Assembly (NCBI RefSeq): GCF_035685805.1
Contig: NZ_DASSAB010000049.1
Location: forward strand, 1 to 64,000
DNA length: 64,000 nt
Source: Dyella_A sp035685805
Lineage (GTDB): Bacteria > Pseudomonadota > Gammaproteobacteria > Xanthomonadales > Rhodanobacteraceae
Reading direction: 5' to 3'
Shown here: one piece after another, positions 18,247-28,279 of the stretch
Layout of the letters: each line of letters begins with the position of its first letter
Numbering within the stretch: the first letter of the stretch is position 1
Notes under the pieces: generated by a model
Seen by the model: only the letters and a program-made list of their open reading frames with translations
The model's database searches: none
Told to the model about the DNA's origin: nothing
Program-made: the position numbers and the translations under genes

Positions 18247-19025
18247 GTCGCCGCATCATTCCATGCCTGGACGTGCGCGACGGCCAGGTGGTCAAGGGCG
18301 TGCGCTTCCGCGACCACGTCGTGATGGGCGAGATCGTCGACCTCGCACTGCGCTACCGCGACGAGGGCGCCGACGAGCTGGTCTTCTACGACATCACCGC
18401 CAGCCCCGAGGGGCGCAGCGTGGACCGCACCTGGGTGGAGCGCGTGGCGCGGGTAATCGACATTCCGTTCTGCGTGGCCGGCGGCATCCGCTCGGTGGAG
18501 GAGGCGCGCGCCGTGCTGCATGCCGGCGCCGACAAGATCTCTGTGAACTCGCCCGCGCTGGAACGTCCCGAACTGATCGACGAACTCGCGCAGGCCTTCG
18601 GCGTGCAGTGCGTGGTGGTCGGCATCGATTCACTGCGCGACGCCGACGGCCAGTGGCGCGTGCGCCAGTACACGGGCGATCCGGACAAGACCCAGGCGCT
18701 GTCGCGCGGCACGCTCGACTGGATGGTCGAGGCGCAGCGTCGCGGTGCCGGCGAGATCGTGCTCAACTGCATGGGCAGCGATGGCGTGCGCGAGGGCTAC
18801 GATCTGGAGCAACTGCGTGCCGCTCGGGCGCTCTGCCACGTGCCGCTGGTCGCCTCCGGCGGTGCCGGGGCGGCGGAACATTTCCGTGAAGCATTCACCC
18901 AGGCCGATGTGGACGGTGCGCTGGCCGCCAGCGTTTTCCATGCCGGCACCATCGCGATTCCCCAGCTGAAGCAGTACCTGGCCGGGCAGGGCGTGGCGGT
19001 CCGGCCTGCGGACCCTGCCGCGTAA
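18240..19025 (+). CDS. hisF: Imidazole glycerol phosphate synthase cyclase subunit
   Basis: This 261-residue TIM-barrel enzyme uses ammonia from HisH to form imidazole glycerol phosphate and AICAR. MLSRRIIPCLDVRDGQVVKG has the first catalytic Asp (CLDV), and the second is in LNCMGSDGVREGYDLE. The barrel motifs FCVAGGIRSVEEA and VASGGAGAAEHF are intact. A gap of 68 bases separates it from hisI, the widest inside the operon. Confidence 0.97.
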   Translation: MLSRRIIPCLDVRDGQVVKGVRFRDHVVMGEIVDLALRYRDEGADELVFYDITASPEGRSVDRTWVERVARVIDIPFCVAGGIRSVEEARAVLHAGADKISVNSPALERPELIDELAQAFGVQCVVVGIDSLRDADGQWRVRQYTGDPDKTQALSRGTLDWMVEAQRRGAGEIVLNCMGSDGVREGYDLEQLRAARALCHVPLVASGGAGAAEHFREAFTQADVDGALAASVFHAGTIAIPQLKQYLAGQGVAVRPADPAA

Positions 19026-19093
19026 CGCAGGCCAACGTCCGGGGCTGTCGCGACACCGCGCGCCTCCATTCCATCGTCCAGAAGAGTTTCCTC

Positions 19094-19720
19094 ATGACCG
19101 AGCCCCAGAACCCGCTGTCCCGCCTCGACTGGGCCAAGGGCGACGGCCTCTTGCCCGCCATCGTGCAGCACGCACTCAGCGGCGAAGTGCTGATGCTGGG
19201 ATACATGAATGCGGCGGCGCTGGAGGCGACACGGCAGACCGGCCACGTCACTTTCTTCAGTCGCTCCAAGCAGCGGCTGTGGACCAAGGGCGAGAGCTCC
19301 GGCCACGTGCTGGCGGTGCAGTCGATTCGTGCCGATTGCGACGCGGACACGCTGCTGGTGGGTGCGCTGCCCCACGGCCCAACCTGCCATACCGGCACCT
19401 CGAGCTGCTTCGGTACCGACGTCGTCCCGCCGCTCGGCTTTCTGGGCGAGCTGGATGCGCTGGTGGCGCAACGTCATGCCGAGCGTCCCGAGGGCAGCTA
19501 CACCACGCGCCTGTTCGAGGGCGACATCCGCCGCATTGCGCAGAAAGTCGGCGAGGAAGGGGTCGAGACCGCGCTTGCGGCGGTGGTGCAAGGCGACGAA
19601 GAGCTGCTGGGCGAAGCCGCAGACCTGATCTTTCATCTCATCGTCGCGCTGCGCGCGCGCGGGCTGTCCTTGCGCGAGGTAGCCGACGTGCTGTCCGCCC
19701 GGCACGCCGCCCGCCAGTGA
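19094..19720 (+). CDS. hisI: Bifunctional phosphoribosyl-AMP cyclohydrolase / phosphoribosyl-ATP pyrophosphatase
   Basis: This 208-residue fusion carries out steps two and three of histidine synthesis. The N-terminal cyclohydrolase (about residues 1-115) has GYMNAAALEATRQTGHVTFFSRSK and the zinc/magnesium-site sequences DCDADTLL and GPTCHTG. The C-terminal pyrophosphatase (about 118-208) has QKVGEEGVETALAAV and the acidic EELLGEAADLIFHL. It is the last gene of the operon. No T-rich terminator was seen directly after it. Confidence 0.96.
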   Translation: MTEPQNPLSRLDWAKGDGLLPAIVQHALSGEVLMLGYMNAAALEATRQTGHVTFFSRSKQRLWTKGESSGHVLAVQSIRADCDADTLLVGALPHGPTCHTGTSSCFGTDVVPPLGFLGELDALVAQRHAERPEGSYTTRLFEGDIRRIAQKVGEEGVETALAAVVQGDEELLGEAADLIFHLIVALRARGLSLREVADVLSARHAARQ

Positions 19721-20290
19721 CTGCGCCAAGCAGGCCACCCGCCTGTTGGGCGATTGCCCGCAGTCCTAGTTTCACGGCGTAGCGGCGGGCGCCACTCCGG
19801 TGTGGTGGCGGCGGGGAACCTGACTGCCCGAGCGGCCCGAGGGAGCCGGGTATGTGCTGCGGATTCGCTGCCGTTGCCGCATACTCGCCCCTGGGGTGGG
19901 GGAACTCCTGAAAGCGCGGTTCACGTGAACCCGAGACAGCGTTTTTGAACGGGCGAACCCACGTGTTCTGCGCCTTGTGCAGGCCTGACGGCGAGACGTG
20001 GAAGCGTCTGCCGCAGCCGGCCAGCGGCGCTGCCGGGGCGACGTCCGAGACGGCGCTCCGCATGGCAGGGAAGACCGCATTGAAGCCAACGATGGCGTCT
20101 GAAGTCCTCAACCGCGTGGTGTTGGCCGCGGTGGTGTCCGACGGCTCGCGCAGCGCGTCTGGAGGCTCCTCGCCGCACTCTCTTGCCGCCAGTGCCCGGC
20201 TCGCCTTCACGAGCCGCATCGGCTCGGCACGCCTGCCTGCACCCTTGGCGCAGCCGTTTGCCCGGCCAGTCGTTGCACCGGTTGCCCGTC
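19721..20290 (+). other. 570-base intergenic block without a convincing gene
   Basis: No reading frame here resembles a known protein. Open frames exist on both strands (for example 19945-20298 plus and 19638-20219 minus) but their composition is rich in Arg, Ala, Pro and Ser, as expected from GC-rich non-coding DNA. A perfect 14-base palindrome GGTTCACGTGAACC lies at 19917-19930, and CGCCCC (19885-19890) can pair with GGGGCG (20036-20041) around a 145-base interior. It could hold a structured RNA or the promoter of the next operon. It was not recognised as 6S RNA, tmRNA, SRP RNA or RNase P RNA. Confidence 0.4.
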
Positions 20291-20956
20291 ATGCATGAGT
20301 TCCTCCAGACCTGTCTCACCTTCCCGACCGTGGTCTACAGCGTGCTGCTGGCGTTCTGCGTGGTGTACTGGCTGCTGGCCATGACCGGCCTTTTTCATGT
20401 CGACGCAATGGACGGCCTGCTGCTGGGGGACGCTCACGCTGCGCACGGCATGCCCGGGCATTCGGACGGGGTCGATTCGGTAGCCACCGCAGGCGTGCTC
20501 GCCAGGCTCGGGCTCGCCCGGGTGCCGATCATGATCGTGCTGACCGCGCTTTCCTTTTTTTGCTGGCTGGGCACGTACTTCGTGCACCTGGCGCTGCTGG
20601 GGCATCTGTCCCAAGGTTTACGCGTACTGGCCGGCATCGGAACCCTGCTTGCGGTGCTGGTACCCGGCGCGCTGCTGACCTCGTTGCTGCTGCGGCCGCT
20701 CAGCCGCTGGCTGGCCAGGCTGCAGTTCTCTGCCAACGCATCGATCATCGGCCGCGTGGGCACGGTGATCTCGCCCCAGGTGGACGCGCAAGGCGGGCGT
20801 GCGGCGTTCGACGACGGCGGCGCCGGCCTCATCCTGCAGGTGCGGTCGTCTGCCGGCGAAACGCTGGCGCGCGGCGAACGCGTGGTGTTGCTGTCGCATG
20901 ACGCCCAGGCGCACACCCACGCCGTGATTTCCGAAGCCGAATTCAACCAGCGCTGA
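20291..20956 (+). CDS. yqiJ: YqiJ-like membrane protein with OB-fold tail
   Basis: This 221-residue protein has three predicted membrane segments (about residues 12-34, 78-102 and 109-134) and a soluble C-terminal domain (about 150-215) like the OB/NfeD-type domain of YqiJ. In E. coli yqiJ is paired with the flotillin gene yqiK, as here. NfeD-type proteins usually partner flotillins at the membrane. ATG 20291 is chosen because the longer frame from 20183 adds only low-complexity sequence. It is the first gene of the accessory module that runs to 30368. Confidence 0.8.
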   Translation: MHEFLQTCLTFPTVVYSVLLAFCVVYWLLAMTGLFHVDAMDGLLLGDAHAAHGMPGHSDGVDSVATAGVLARLGLARVPIMIVLTALSFFCWLGTYFVHLALLGHLSQGLRVLAGIGTLLAVLVPGALLTSLLLRPLSRWLARLQFSANASIIGRVGTVISPQVDAQGGRAAFDDGGAGLILQVRSSAGETLARGERVVLLSHDAQAHTHAVISEAEFNQR

Positions 20957-21016
20957 CCTGTCCAAACGGCCGGGCGCAGTAGCCACGGCACAACGATTCC
21001 CGCAAAGGAGCAACCC

Positions 21017-22975
21017 ATGTCACTTCCTCTTGTCCTCCCGTTTGCGATCGGGCTCGGCGTCCTGCTGCTGCTCGCGCTCGGCGTGTTCGGCCTCTTCAAG
21101 GCGTTCTACCGCAAGGTCGACCAGGGCACTGCGCTGATCGTCAACGACCTGAGCTCGCAGCCCAAGGTGCACTTCACCGGGGCGTTGATCATTCCGGTCT
21201 TGTACAAGGCCGAGGAAATGCAGATCAGCCTGATCACCCTGCAGGTGGATCGCCGCGGCAAGGAAGGCCTGATCTGCCGCGACAACATGCGTGCGGACAT
21301 CGCGGTGGCGTTCTATCTGCGGGTGAACGAAACCGCGGCCGACGTGCTGCGCGTGGCCAAGGCGGTGGGCGCGGCACGCGCCTCGGACCGCAATGCGGTG
21401 GAAGAACTGTTCAACGCCAAGTTCTCCGAGGGCCTGAAGACGGTCGGCAAGCGCTTTGAATTCATCGAACTGTTCGAGAAGCGCCAGGAATTCCGCGATG
21501 CGATCGTGGACGTGATCGGCAAGGATCTCAACGGCTACGTCCTCGAGGACGTGGCCATCGACTACCTGGAGCAGACGCGCAAGGCGGACCTGGATCCGAG
21601 CAACATCATGGACGCGGAAGGTATTCGCAAGATTACCGAGCTCACCGCGATGCAGAACGTGCGCACCAACGAGCTGGAGCAGAACGAGCGGCTCTCGATC
21701 ACAAAGAAGAACACCGAAACGCGCGAAAACATGCTGCAGATGGAGCGCCAGCAGGCCGAAGCGGTGGCCAAGCAGAAGCGCGAGGTCGCCACGGTGGAAG
21801 CGCGCGAGGAGGCCGAGACCGCCAAGGTTCGTGAAGAGGCGCGGCTGGTGGCGGAACGTGCGCGGCTGGAGTCCGACGAGCAGATCAAGATCCGCGAGCA
21901 GGAACAGCTGCGCCAGGTCGAAGTGGCCGAGCAGAACCGCCGGCGCGCGGTGACCATCGAGGTCGAGCGCGTTGCACGTGCGGGCCAGCTGGAGCAGGTC
22001 ACCACCGATAAGGAAGTGCAGCTGCAGGGCGTCGAGCGCGACAAGGTGGTCGAGCAGGGTCGCATGGACGTGGCCAACGTGGTGCGCGAGCGCACCCAGA
22101 TCGAACAGACGGTCGCCGTGGCCGAGGAGAAGATCAAGGAGACCCGCCAGGTGGCCGAGGCCGATCGTGCCAAGCAGGTGGCGATCCTGGCGGCGGAGGC
22201 GCAGGCGCAGGAAAAGCTGGTGATGGACGTGAAGTCGGCCGAGGCAGCGGAGCAGGCGGCGCGCCACCGCGCGAACGAGCTGACGGTGCGCTCCGAGGCC
22301 GAGCTGGTGGCGGCAGGCAAGCAGTCCGAGGCCAAGAAGATCATCGCCGAGGGCACCCGCGCAGAGCGGGCCGCACCCGGCCTGGCCGATGCGCAAGTCA
22401 AGGAGGCCATGGCCGGCGCGATCGAGAAGACCGGCGTGGCCGAAGCGCGCGTGATCGAGTCCAAGGCGGACGCCAACTACAAGCAGGGCAACGCCGAGGC
22501 CCGGGTGCTGGCCGAGCGCCTTGAAGCCGAGGCCGGCGGTCAGGCCAAGATGGGCCAGGCCAGGGCCGATGCCACCATGGCGATGGGCGTGGCCGAAGCC
22601 GATGCCGTGGGTCGCAAGATGTCGGCCGAGTCCGAGGGCCTCACGTCGAAGTTCGAGGCGATGGGCAGGATGAGCCCGGAAGCGCGCTCGCACGAGGAGT
22701 TCCGCATGCAGCTGGAGACGACCCTGCGGCAGGTGCTGGCGACGCTGGAAGCGGGCAAGGAGGTGTCCCGCGAAAGTGCCGGCGTCATCGGCCAGGCACT
22801 CCAGGGCGCGAACATCGAGCTGATCGGTGGCGACGGCGGCGTGTTCGATGCGTTGACCAAGGGCATGTCGATCGGCAAGGCGATCGAGGGCATCACCGGA
22901 TCCAGCCCCGCGATGCAGCAGCTGCTGAGCAAGCTGACCGGTGCGCCCGCGTCGGATCTGTCGGCCGAGGCGTGA
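21017..22975 (+). CDS. yqiK: Flotillin-family protein (YqiK type)
   Basis: This 652-residue protein has a single N-terminal membrane segment (about residues 5-29), an SPFH/prohibitin domain (about 30-215), then a very long Glu/Ala/Arg-rich coiled coil (about 215-560) with repeated AEA-type motifs, and a short Gly-containing tail. Flotillins assemble into large membrane rings linked to membrane organisation. It is longer than E. coli YqiK (about 550 residues). It starts 60 bases after the YqiJ-like gene with an AAGGAG ribosome binding site, and 63 bases separate it from the giant ATPase gene. Confidence 0.88.
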   Translation: MSLPLVLPFAIGLGVLLLLALGVFGLFKAFYRKVDQGTALIVNDLSSQPKVHFTGALIIPVLYKAEEMQISLITLQVDRRGKEGLICRDNMRADIAVAFYLRVNETAADVLRVAKAVGAARASDRNAVEELFNAKFSEGLKTVGKRFEFIELFEKRQEFRDAIVDVIGKDLNGYVLEDVAIDYLEQTRKADLDPSNIMDAEGIRKITELTAMQNVRTNELEQNERLSITKKNTETRENMLQMERQQAEAVAKQKREVATVEAREEAETAKVREEARLVAERARLESDEQIKIREQEQLRQVEVAEQNRRRAVTIEVERVARAGQLEQVTTDKEVQLQGVERDKVVEQGRMDVANVVRERTQIEQTVAVAEEKIKETRQVAEADRAKQVAILAAEAQAQEKLVMDVKSAEAAEQAARHRANELTVRSEAELVAAGKQSEAKKIIAEGTRAERAAPGLADAQVKEAMAGAIEKTGVAEARVIESKADANYKQGNAEARVLAERLEAEAGGQAKMGQARADATMAMGVAEADAVGRKMSAESEGLTSKFEAMGRMSPEARSHEEFRMQLETTLRQVLATLEAGKEVSRESAGVIGQALQGANIELIGGDGGVFDALTKGMSIGKAIEGITGSSPAMQQLLSKLTGAPASDLSAEA

Positions 22976-23038
22976 GGTAGTGAGCCTGTCCACGCGACGT
23001 GCGCGCTCGCGCTTTCGCCTTCCAAGGACTGAACGAGC

Positions 23039-26000
23039 ATGACTGATCCGATCAACCGCGACGCCACCGACTCGCTGGACCAGGCGGTGGCGCAGGGCGG
23101 CGCCTACGAGGTGCTGCGCAAGCGCCTGACCGTGCAGGGGCGACGCCTGCACGAGACCGCCGAGGCGCTCAATGCCAGGCGTTTGCAGGAATTCGGCGAT
23201 TCCAGGATGGAGATCGTCGGCCGTCTGCGCGTGCGCAGCGAACAGAATGCGGTCGGTCGCGACATCGTGCAGGTCGGTGAGCTGCTGCTGTTCGGCTACA
23301 ACGTGTTTCTCGGCCTGAAGGCCAGCACCGCTGTCGCCGACGTGTTCAGCCTGTATCGCCTGGTGAAAACGGCCGAAGGTTATGACGTGACGCCGGTGGA
23401 GATCGCCGGCAGCTTCCTCGCCGAGCCGCAGTTCCAGCGCGACTTCAACGAGCTGTACGAGTACTACAAGGAAGCGCGCCTGCTGCAGCTGCAGATCAAG
23501 GAAGGCAAGCTGCTGGCCGCTTTTCAGGTGGGACTGAAATCGACCGACGCGCGCGTGTTCCGCTGGCAACTGTCGGCGCAGGGCGAGGTGAACTACATCG
23601 ACAGTCGCGGCGAGCGCGACATCGCGATGCCGCCGGCCTTCGATTTCGAGTGGGTCCGGGCAACCAAGGACATGGAAGTGAGCGGGCGCTTTCCGCACCT
23701 GAACATCCTGGACACCTTGTTCGTCGAGACCATCGGCGGCGACCTCACCATCAAGGTCGAGAACAACACCGAAACCGGTCAGGGCGTCTACAGCGAGCCG
23801 GTGGAGGATCGCACCCAGTCGCTGGACGACGCACAGGTGGCATTCGCACGCGTCGGTTCACTGATTCTGCTCAAGGTGCTGCCTTATCGCGAGGCGCAAT
23901 GGCGTGGGCTGGTGTTCAACACCACGACCGGCAAGGTCTCGCGAGTCGACGCGATCGTGCAGGCCTGCATCCAGTTGCCGGAAGACCACGGCATCATTTT
24001 TCCCGGCGGGTATTACCTGCAGAACGGTGAACACAAGGCGTTCGATGCCGCGGTTGCCGGCATGCAGTACAAGCGCACCATTCGTTCGCCCAACGGCGAA
24101 GACGTGCTCTATGTCTTCTATGAGCCGCAGGGCGGCATGGCTGCGCTGCTGGTCTACAACCTGGTTCAGCGCCAGCTGCAGCCGCCGATACTGGCGCACG
24201 GCCATGCGCAGTTGGCCGATGGCCGGATGGTGCTGTTCCACGCCGGCAACGATGAGCCCACCCGGGTGCACCAGATGCAGGTGTGGCAGACGCCGTTCAC
24301 GAGCGACGAGTTCGCGGCACAGCGTCCCCCCAGCGGCACCTTCATGGGGCGGATCGGCAACGCCGAATGGGTGCGGGCGATTTCCAATGTCTATGACCTG
24401 GCCCGCGACATCGCGAGCGAGGACGTCAATGCCCGGCGCTACGAACTGCTCGCCCACAACACCCGTCGCCTGTTCGACCTTCATCACTGGATTGACGACG
24501 AGCACGTCGACGGGCTGGCCAGCCTGCTCCACGAGGTGGCCGCGACCAGTGAATCGGTGCTGGACGAGTTCCAGAAGGTGGTGGAGATCCGGCGCCAGTC
24601 CGATCAGGCGATGGAGCAGGCCAGGGCACAGCATCGCGCGCTGCTTGGCCGCCTGCAGCCGGACGGGTGGACCCGGGTCGAGGACTATGTCACCGGCCTG
24701 AAAGAGATCGCTGCCCTGCGCGGGCATCTGTTGACGATCCGCGACTACCGATACATCGACACCGCTGCCCTCGACGCGATGTCGGACGAGCTGACGCAGG
24801 CACATGAGCGCGTCGGCGCCGCCACCGGCAGGTTCCTCTCCAGCGCCACGGTGTTTGCACCGTTCGAAAAGCGTGTCGACGAACTCGATCAGCTGGCCCA
24901 GAAAGTTGCCACGGCGACCCAACTGGTCGAATGTCTCGAACAGATGCGGACGATGTCCGCTGACATGGACATGCTGTCGGAGTTGCTGGCGTCGTTGAAG
25001 GTAGACGACCCGGCCCAGCGCACACAGGTGGTCGACCGGCTGTCGGCGCTTTACGCGCGGCTCAACCAGGCCAGGGCGCGTGCGGAGCTGCGTCGCAAGT
25101 CGCTCGGATCGGCCGAAGCGATAGCGCAGTTCGGCGCCCAGTTCACGCTCTTCGGCCAGTCCGTCACCAGCGCGCTGGGCATGGCCGGCACGCCCGAAAA
25201 GGCCGACGAACAGCTGGCACGGTTGATGGTGCAACTGGAGGAGATCGAGAGCCAGTTCGGTGAGCACGAGCAGTTTCTGGGCGACATCCTCGACAAGCGC
25301 GAGGAGTTGCTTGAGGCGTTCCAGAGCCACAAGCAGGTGCTGCTCGACGAGCGCCAGCGCAAGGCGGCCTCGGTGATGGATGCAGCGCAGCGCATCCTTG
25401 AGGGGCTTGGCAGGCGCACCGAACGCTTCGACAGCGCGGATGCGCTCAATGCGTTCTTCGCCAGCGATCCGCTGATCCAGAAACTGCGCGAATTGGTGTT
25501 GCGCCTGCGCGAGCTGAAAGACTCGGTGAAGGCGGATGATGTCGAGGCGCGGATCAAGGCCGCCCGCGACCAGGCGGTCCGCGCCCTGCGCGACCGCAGC
25601 GACCTGTTCGAGGACGGCGGGAACGTCATCAGGCTGGGGCCGCGGCACCGCTTCAGCGTCAATACCCAGCCGCTCGACCTCACCTTGCTGCCAAGGGGCG
25701 ACACGCTGGCTGTGCACCTCACCGGCACGGATTTCATGGAGCCGATCGAAAACCCGGAGCTGGCGGCGCTCGAGCCGTTCTGGTCCGTCTCGCTCGAATC
25801 GGAGTCGCCGGAGCTCTACCGGGGCGAGTACCTCGCCGGGCAGATGCTGGACGCCGCCGTCGCATCACGTGACGGCCTAACTCTGGCGCGCCTGCAGCAG
25901 CTGGCACAGGATCCCGATGCCCTGGCGAAGGCAGTGCGCGAGCATGCGGCGCCGCGCTACCGCGACGGCTACGAGAAGGGCATCCACGACCACGACGCAA

Positions 26001-28279
26001 CGCTGATTCTGAAGGCCCTGCTGCACCTGCATCGCACCGCCGGCACGCTGGTGCAACCACCGGCCGCGCGAGCGCTTGCTTTCAGCTTCTGGGCACGCTC
26101 CAAGGCGTCCAGCGACGAGTGGACGGCGCGCATCCGGACGGCACGCGCCATCGATGCGCTCAGCACCGGCGCCGCCGCACTGGCGGGACTGCACGACGAG
26201 CTGGCCGAGGCCATCCGCAGCGATGCCTGTTCGGAGCCGTGCGCCATCCCGCAGATCAATGCGCGGGCCGCCGATGCGGCCGTCTACCTTATCGACAGCA
26301 TTACCGGGGCAACCCCCGAGTTCGTGGCCAGCGCCAGCGCCGATGCGCTGGACAAGGCGCTGCGCGAAGCCCTGCGCGGCAGTGATGCCGGTGCGGTGTT
26401 CGAGGCAACCCTGGCGCAACACGAGCAGCGACCGCCGGTGCGATGGCTGCTGGTGCAGCAGGCGATCTCGGCGATCGCGGCACGGCCGGAGCTGGCCCGG
26501 CATGCACGCTTCGCCGCCGAGGCCGCTGCGCTCTACCTGCATGGGCGTGCGCTAAAGGTCACGGTGCGCAACGCGGACATGTCGGCGACAGTGACCGGCC
26601 TGCTGGGCCAGCACCCACGCATCGACGGCGGGCGGCTGGAGCTCTCGATCGATGACTCACTCGCGCGCTTTCGGCGACACCTGACCGAGTTCGTGCCGGG
26701 ATTCCAGCGCTACCTCGCGCTGCGCGCCGAAGTGGTCCAGCAGGAACGGCAGGCCATGCGGCTGTCCTCGTTTAAGGCCAGGCCGTTGACCTCGTTCGTG
26801 CGCAACCGACTGATCAACGAGGTTTATCTGCCGATGATCGGCGACAACTTCGCCAAGCAGATGGGCACCGCCGGCGAGGGAAAACGCAGCGACCTGATGG
26901 GTCTGCTGATGATGATTTCCCCACCCGGATACGGCAAGACCACGCTCATGGAGTACGTGGCACACCGGCTGGGCCTGGTCTTCATGAAGATCAACGGCCC
27001 TGCGCTGGGCCACGAGGTTCGTTCACTGGACCCGGCTCGCGCTCCCGACGCCAACGCCCGCGAGGAGCTGGAGAAACTGAACCTTGCGCTGGAAATGGGC
27101 AGCAACGTGATGCTCTACGTCGATGACATCCAGCACACGAGCGCGGAGTTTCTGCAGAAGTTCATCTCGCTGTGCGACGGCACGCGGCGCATGGAGGGTG
27201 TGTGGCGAGGCCAGACGCGCAGCTACGACATGCGCGGCAAGAAGTTCGCAGTGGTGATGGCAGGCAACCCCTATACGGAGTCGGGCGAGGTCTTCCGGAT
27301 TCCGGACATGCTGGCCAACCGCGCCGACATCTACAACCTCGGCGACGTGCTGGGCGGGATGGAAGAATCGTTCCTGCTCAGTTACATCGAGAACAGCCTG
27401 ACGTCGAACCCGGTGCTGGCGCCCATGGCCACCCGCGACATGGACGACCTCTACCTGCTGATGGACAAGGCGAGCGGCAAGGAGGTGTCGAACAACGCGC
27501 TGAAGCATGGCTACAGCGGCGCCGAGATCAACGAGATCGTGGCGGTGCTGCAGCGCCTGATGAAGGTGCGCGACATCGTCTACCGGGTCAACAAGGCGTA
27601 TATCGAGAGTGCTTCGCAGGCCGACAAGTACCGCGTCGAGCCTGCCTTCAAGCTGCAGGGCAGCTACCGCAACATGAACAAGCTGGCGGAGAAGATCTCG
27701 CCCGTGATGAACGACCCGGAGCTGCAGCAGATCGTGTCCGACCACTATCTGGGTGAGTCGCAGCTGTTGACGAGCGGAGCGGAGGAAAACCTGCTCAAGC
27801 TGGCCGAGATCCGCGGCATCATGAGTAGCGCGCAGCAGGCGCGCTGGGCGCAGATCAAGGTGGATTTCATGCGCAACAAGGCGATGGGCGGCGAGGAGGC
27901 TGACGTCGGCGGACGCATGGTGGCGCAGCTGGCCGACATCGCGGGCAATCTGCAGGCGCTCAAGCCGGCGGCAGCAGCGCCTGGCGCATCGGTGGACCCC
28001 GGCGCGGAAACGCTGCAGACGTCGATGTTCGACATCCTGCGCGCCACCCTGGCGCGGCAGAACATGCTCAACGAAGCGCTGATCGAACTGTCGGACCGGC
28101 TCGAGCAGGACACGGACGCGCCCGAAGCGGCCGTGGACAGTGGCAAGCGCAGGGCAAAGGCCAGGGAGGCGAGGGAGGTCGCGTTCGGTACCGAACTGGC
28201 GCGGTTGCGATTCCTGAGCGAACAGGCGCAGGCAGAGGCGTCGAAACCGGGTCAATCCGGCGAAGGGTCGCTCCCTTGA
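23039..28279 (+). CDS. Giant AAA+ ATPase of the 'DNA repair ATPase' (DUF3686) type
   Basis: This 1746-residue protein begins with a region of about 470 residues resembling the DUF3686 domain found in proteins annotated as DNA repair ATPases. A long helical, coiled-coil-rich stretch follows (about 480-855), then a mixed region, then a single AAA+ domain near 1265-1500. Walker A is PPGYGKTT (1295-1302). The Walker B position reads YVDDIQ (1360-1365), with Asp-Asp instead of the usual Asp-Glu. NRADIYNLG may supply an arginine finger. The DNA-repair name is an old annotation, not a shown function. The stop overlaps the next start (TTGA). Confidence 0.75.
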   Translation: MTDPINRDATDSLDQAVAQGGAYEVLRKRLTVQGRRLHETAEALNARRLQEFGDSRMEIVGRLRVRSEQNAVGRDIVQVGELLLFGYNVFLGLKASTAVADVFSLYRLVKTAEGYDVTPVEIAGSFLAEPQFQRDFNELYEYYKEARLLQLQIKEGKLLAAFQVGLKSTDARVFRWQLSAQGEVNYIDSRGERDIAMPPAFDFEWVRATKDMEVSGRFPHLNILDTLFVETIGGDLTIKVENNTETGQGVYSEPVEDRTQSLDDAQVAFARVGSLILLKVLPYREAQWRGLVFNTTTGKVSRVDAIVQACIQLPEDHGIIFPGGYYLQNGEHKAFDAAVAGMQYKRTIRSPNGEDVLYVFYEPQGGMAALLVYNLVQRQLQPPILAHGHAQLADGRMVLFHAGNDEPTRVHQMQVWQTPFTSDEFAAQRPPSGTFMGRIGNAEWVRAISNVYDLARDIASEDVNARRYELLAHNTRRLFDLHHWIDDEHVDGLASLLHEVAATSESVLDEFQKVVEIRRQSDQAMEQARAQHRALLGRLQPDGWTRVEDYVTGLKEIAALRGHLLTIRDYRYIDTAALDAMSDELTQAHERVGAATGRFLSSATVFAPFEKRVDELDQLAQKVATATQLVECLEQMRTMSADMDMLSELLASLKVDDPAQRTQVVDRLSALYARLNQARARAELRRKSLGSAEAIAQFGAQFTLFGQSVTSALGMAGTPEKADEQLARLMVQLEEIESQFGEHEQFLGDILDKREELLEAFQSHKQVLLDERQRKAASVMDAAQRILEGLGRRTERFDSADALNAFFASDPLIQKLRELVLRLRELKDSVKADDVEARIKAARDQAVRALRDRSDLFEDGGNVIRLGPRHRFSVNTQPLDLTLLPRGDTLAVHLTGTDFMEPIENPELAALEPFWSVSLESESPELYRGEYLAGQMLDAAVASRDGLTLARLQQLAQDPDALAKAVREHAAPRYRDGYEKGIHDHDATLILKALLHLHRTAGTLVQPPAARALAFSFWARSKASSDEWTARIRTARAIDALSTGAAALAGLHDELAEAIRSDACSEPCAIPQINARAADAAVYLIDSITGATPEFVASASADALDKALREALRGSDAGAVFEATLAQHEQRPPVRWLLVQQAISAIAARPELARHARFAAEAAALYLHGRALKVTVRNADMSATVTGLLGQHPRIDGGRLELSIDDSLARFRRHLTEFVPGFQRYLALRAEVVQQERQAMRLSSFKARPLTSFVRNRLINEVYLPMIGDNFAKQMGTAGEGKRSDLMGLLMMISPPGYGKTTLMEYVAHRLGLVFMKINGPALGHEVRSLDPARAPDANAREELEKLNLALEMGSNVMLYVDDIQHTSAEFLQKFISLCDGTRRMEGVWRGQTRSYDMRGKKFAVVMAGNPYTESGEVFRIPDMLANRADIYNLGDVLGGMEESFLLSYIENSLTSNPVLAPMATRDMDDLYLLMDKASGKEVSNNALKHGYSGAEINEIVAVLQRLMKVRDIVYRVNKAYIESASQADKYRVEPAFKLQGSYRNMNKLAEKISPVMNDPELQQIVSDHYLGESQLLTSGAEENLLKLAEIRGIMSSAQQARWAQIKVDFMRNKAMGGEEADVGGRMVAQLADIAGNLQALKPAAAAPGASVDPGAETLQTSMFDILRATLARQNMLNEALIELSDRLEQDTDAPEAAVDSGKRRAKAREAREVAFGTELARLRFLSEQAQAEASKPGQSGEGSLP

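Noticed and set aside
19885..20041. 6S RNA or another housekeeping RNA in the block after hisI
   Set aside because: The expected conserved elements and the usual neighbours of 6S RNA were not found, and the long-range pairing is weak beyond six bases.
19638..20219. A 193-residue open frame on the minus strand after hisI
   Set aside because: It overlaps hisI, has no recognised motif, and its composition fits non-coding GC-rich sequence.
21020..23698. An 892-residue His/Leu-rich open frame on the minus strand
   Set aside because: It is antisense to the flotillin gene; the repetitive Glu/Ala codons of the coiled coil produce Leu/His/Gly-rich sequence on the opposite strand.
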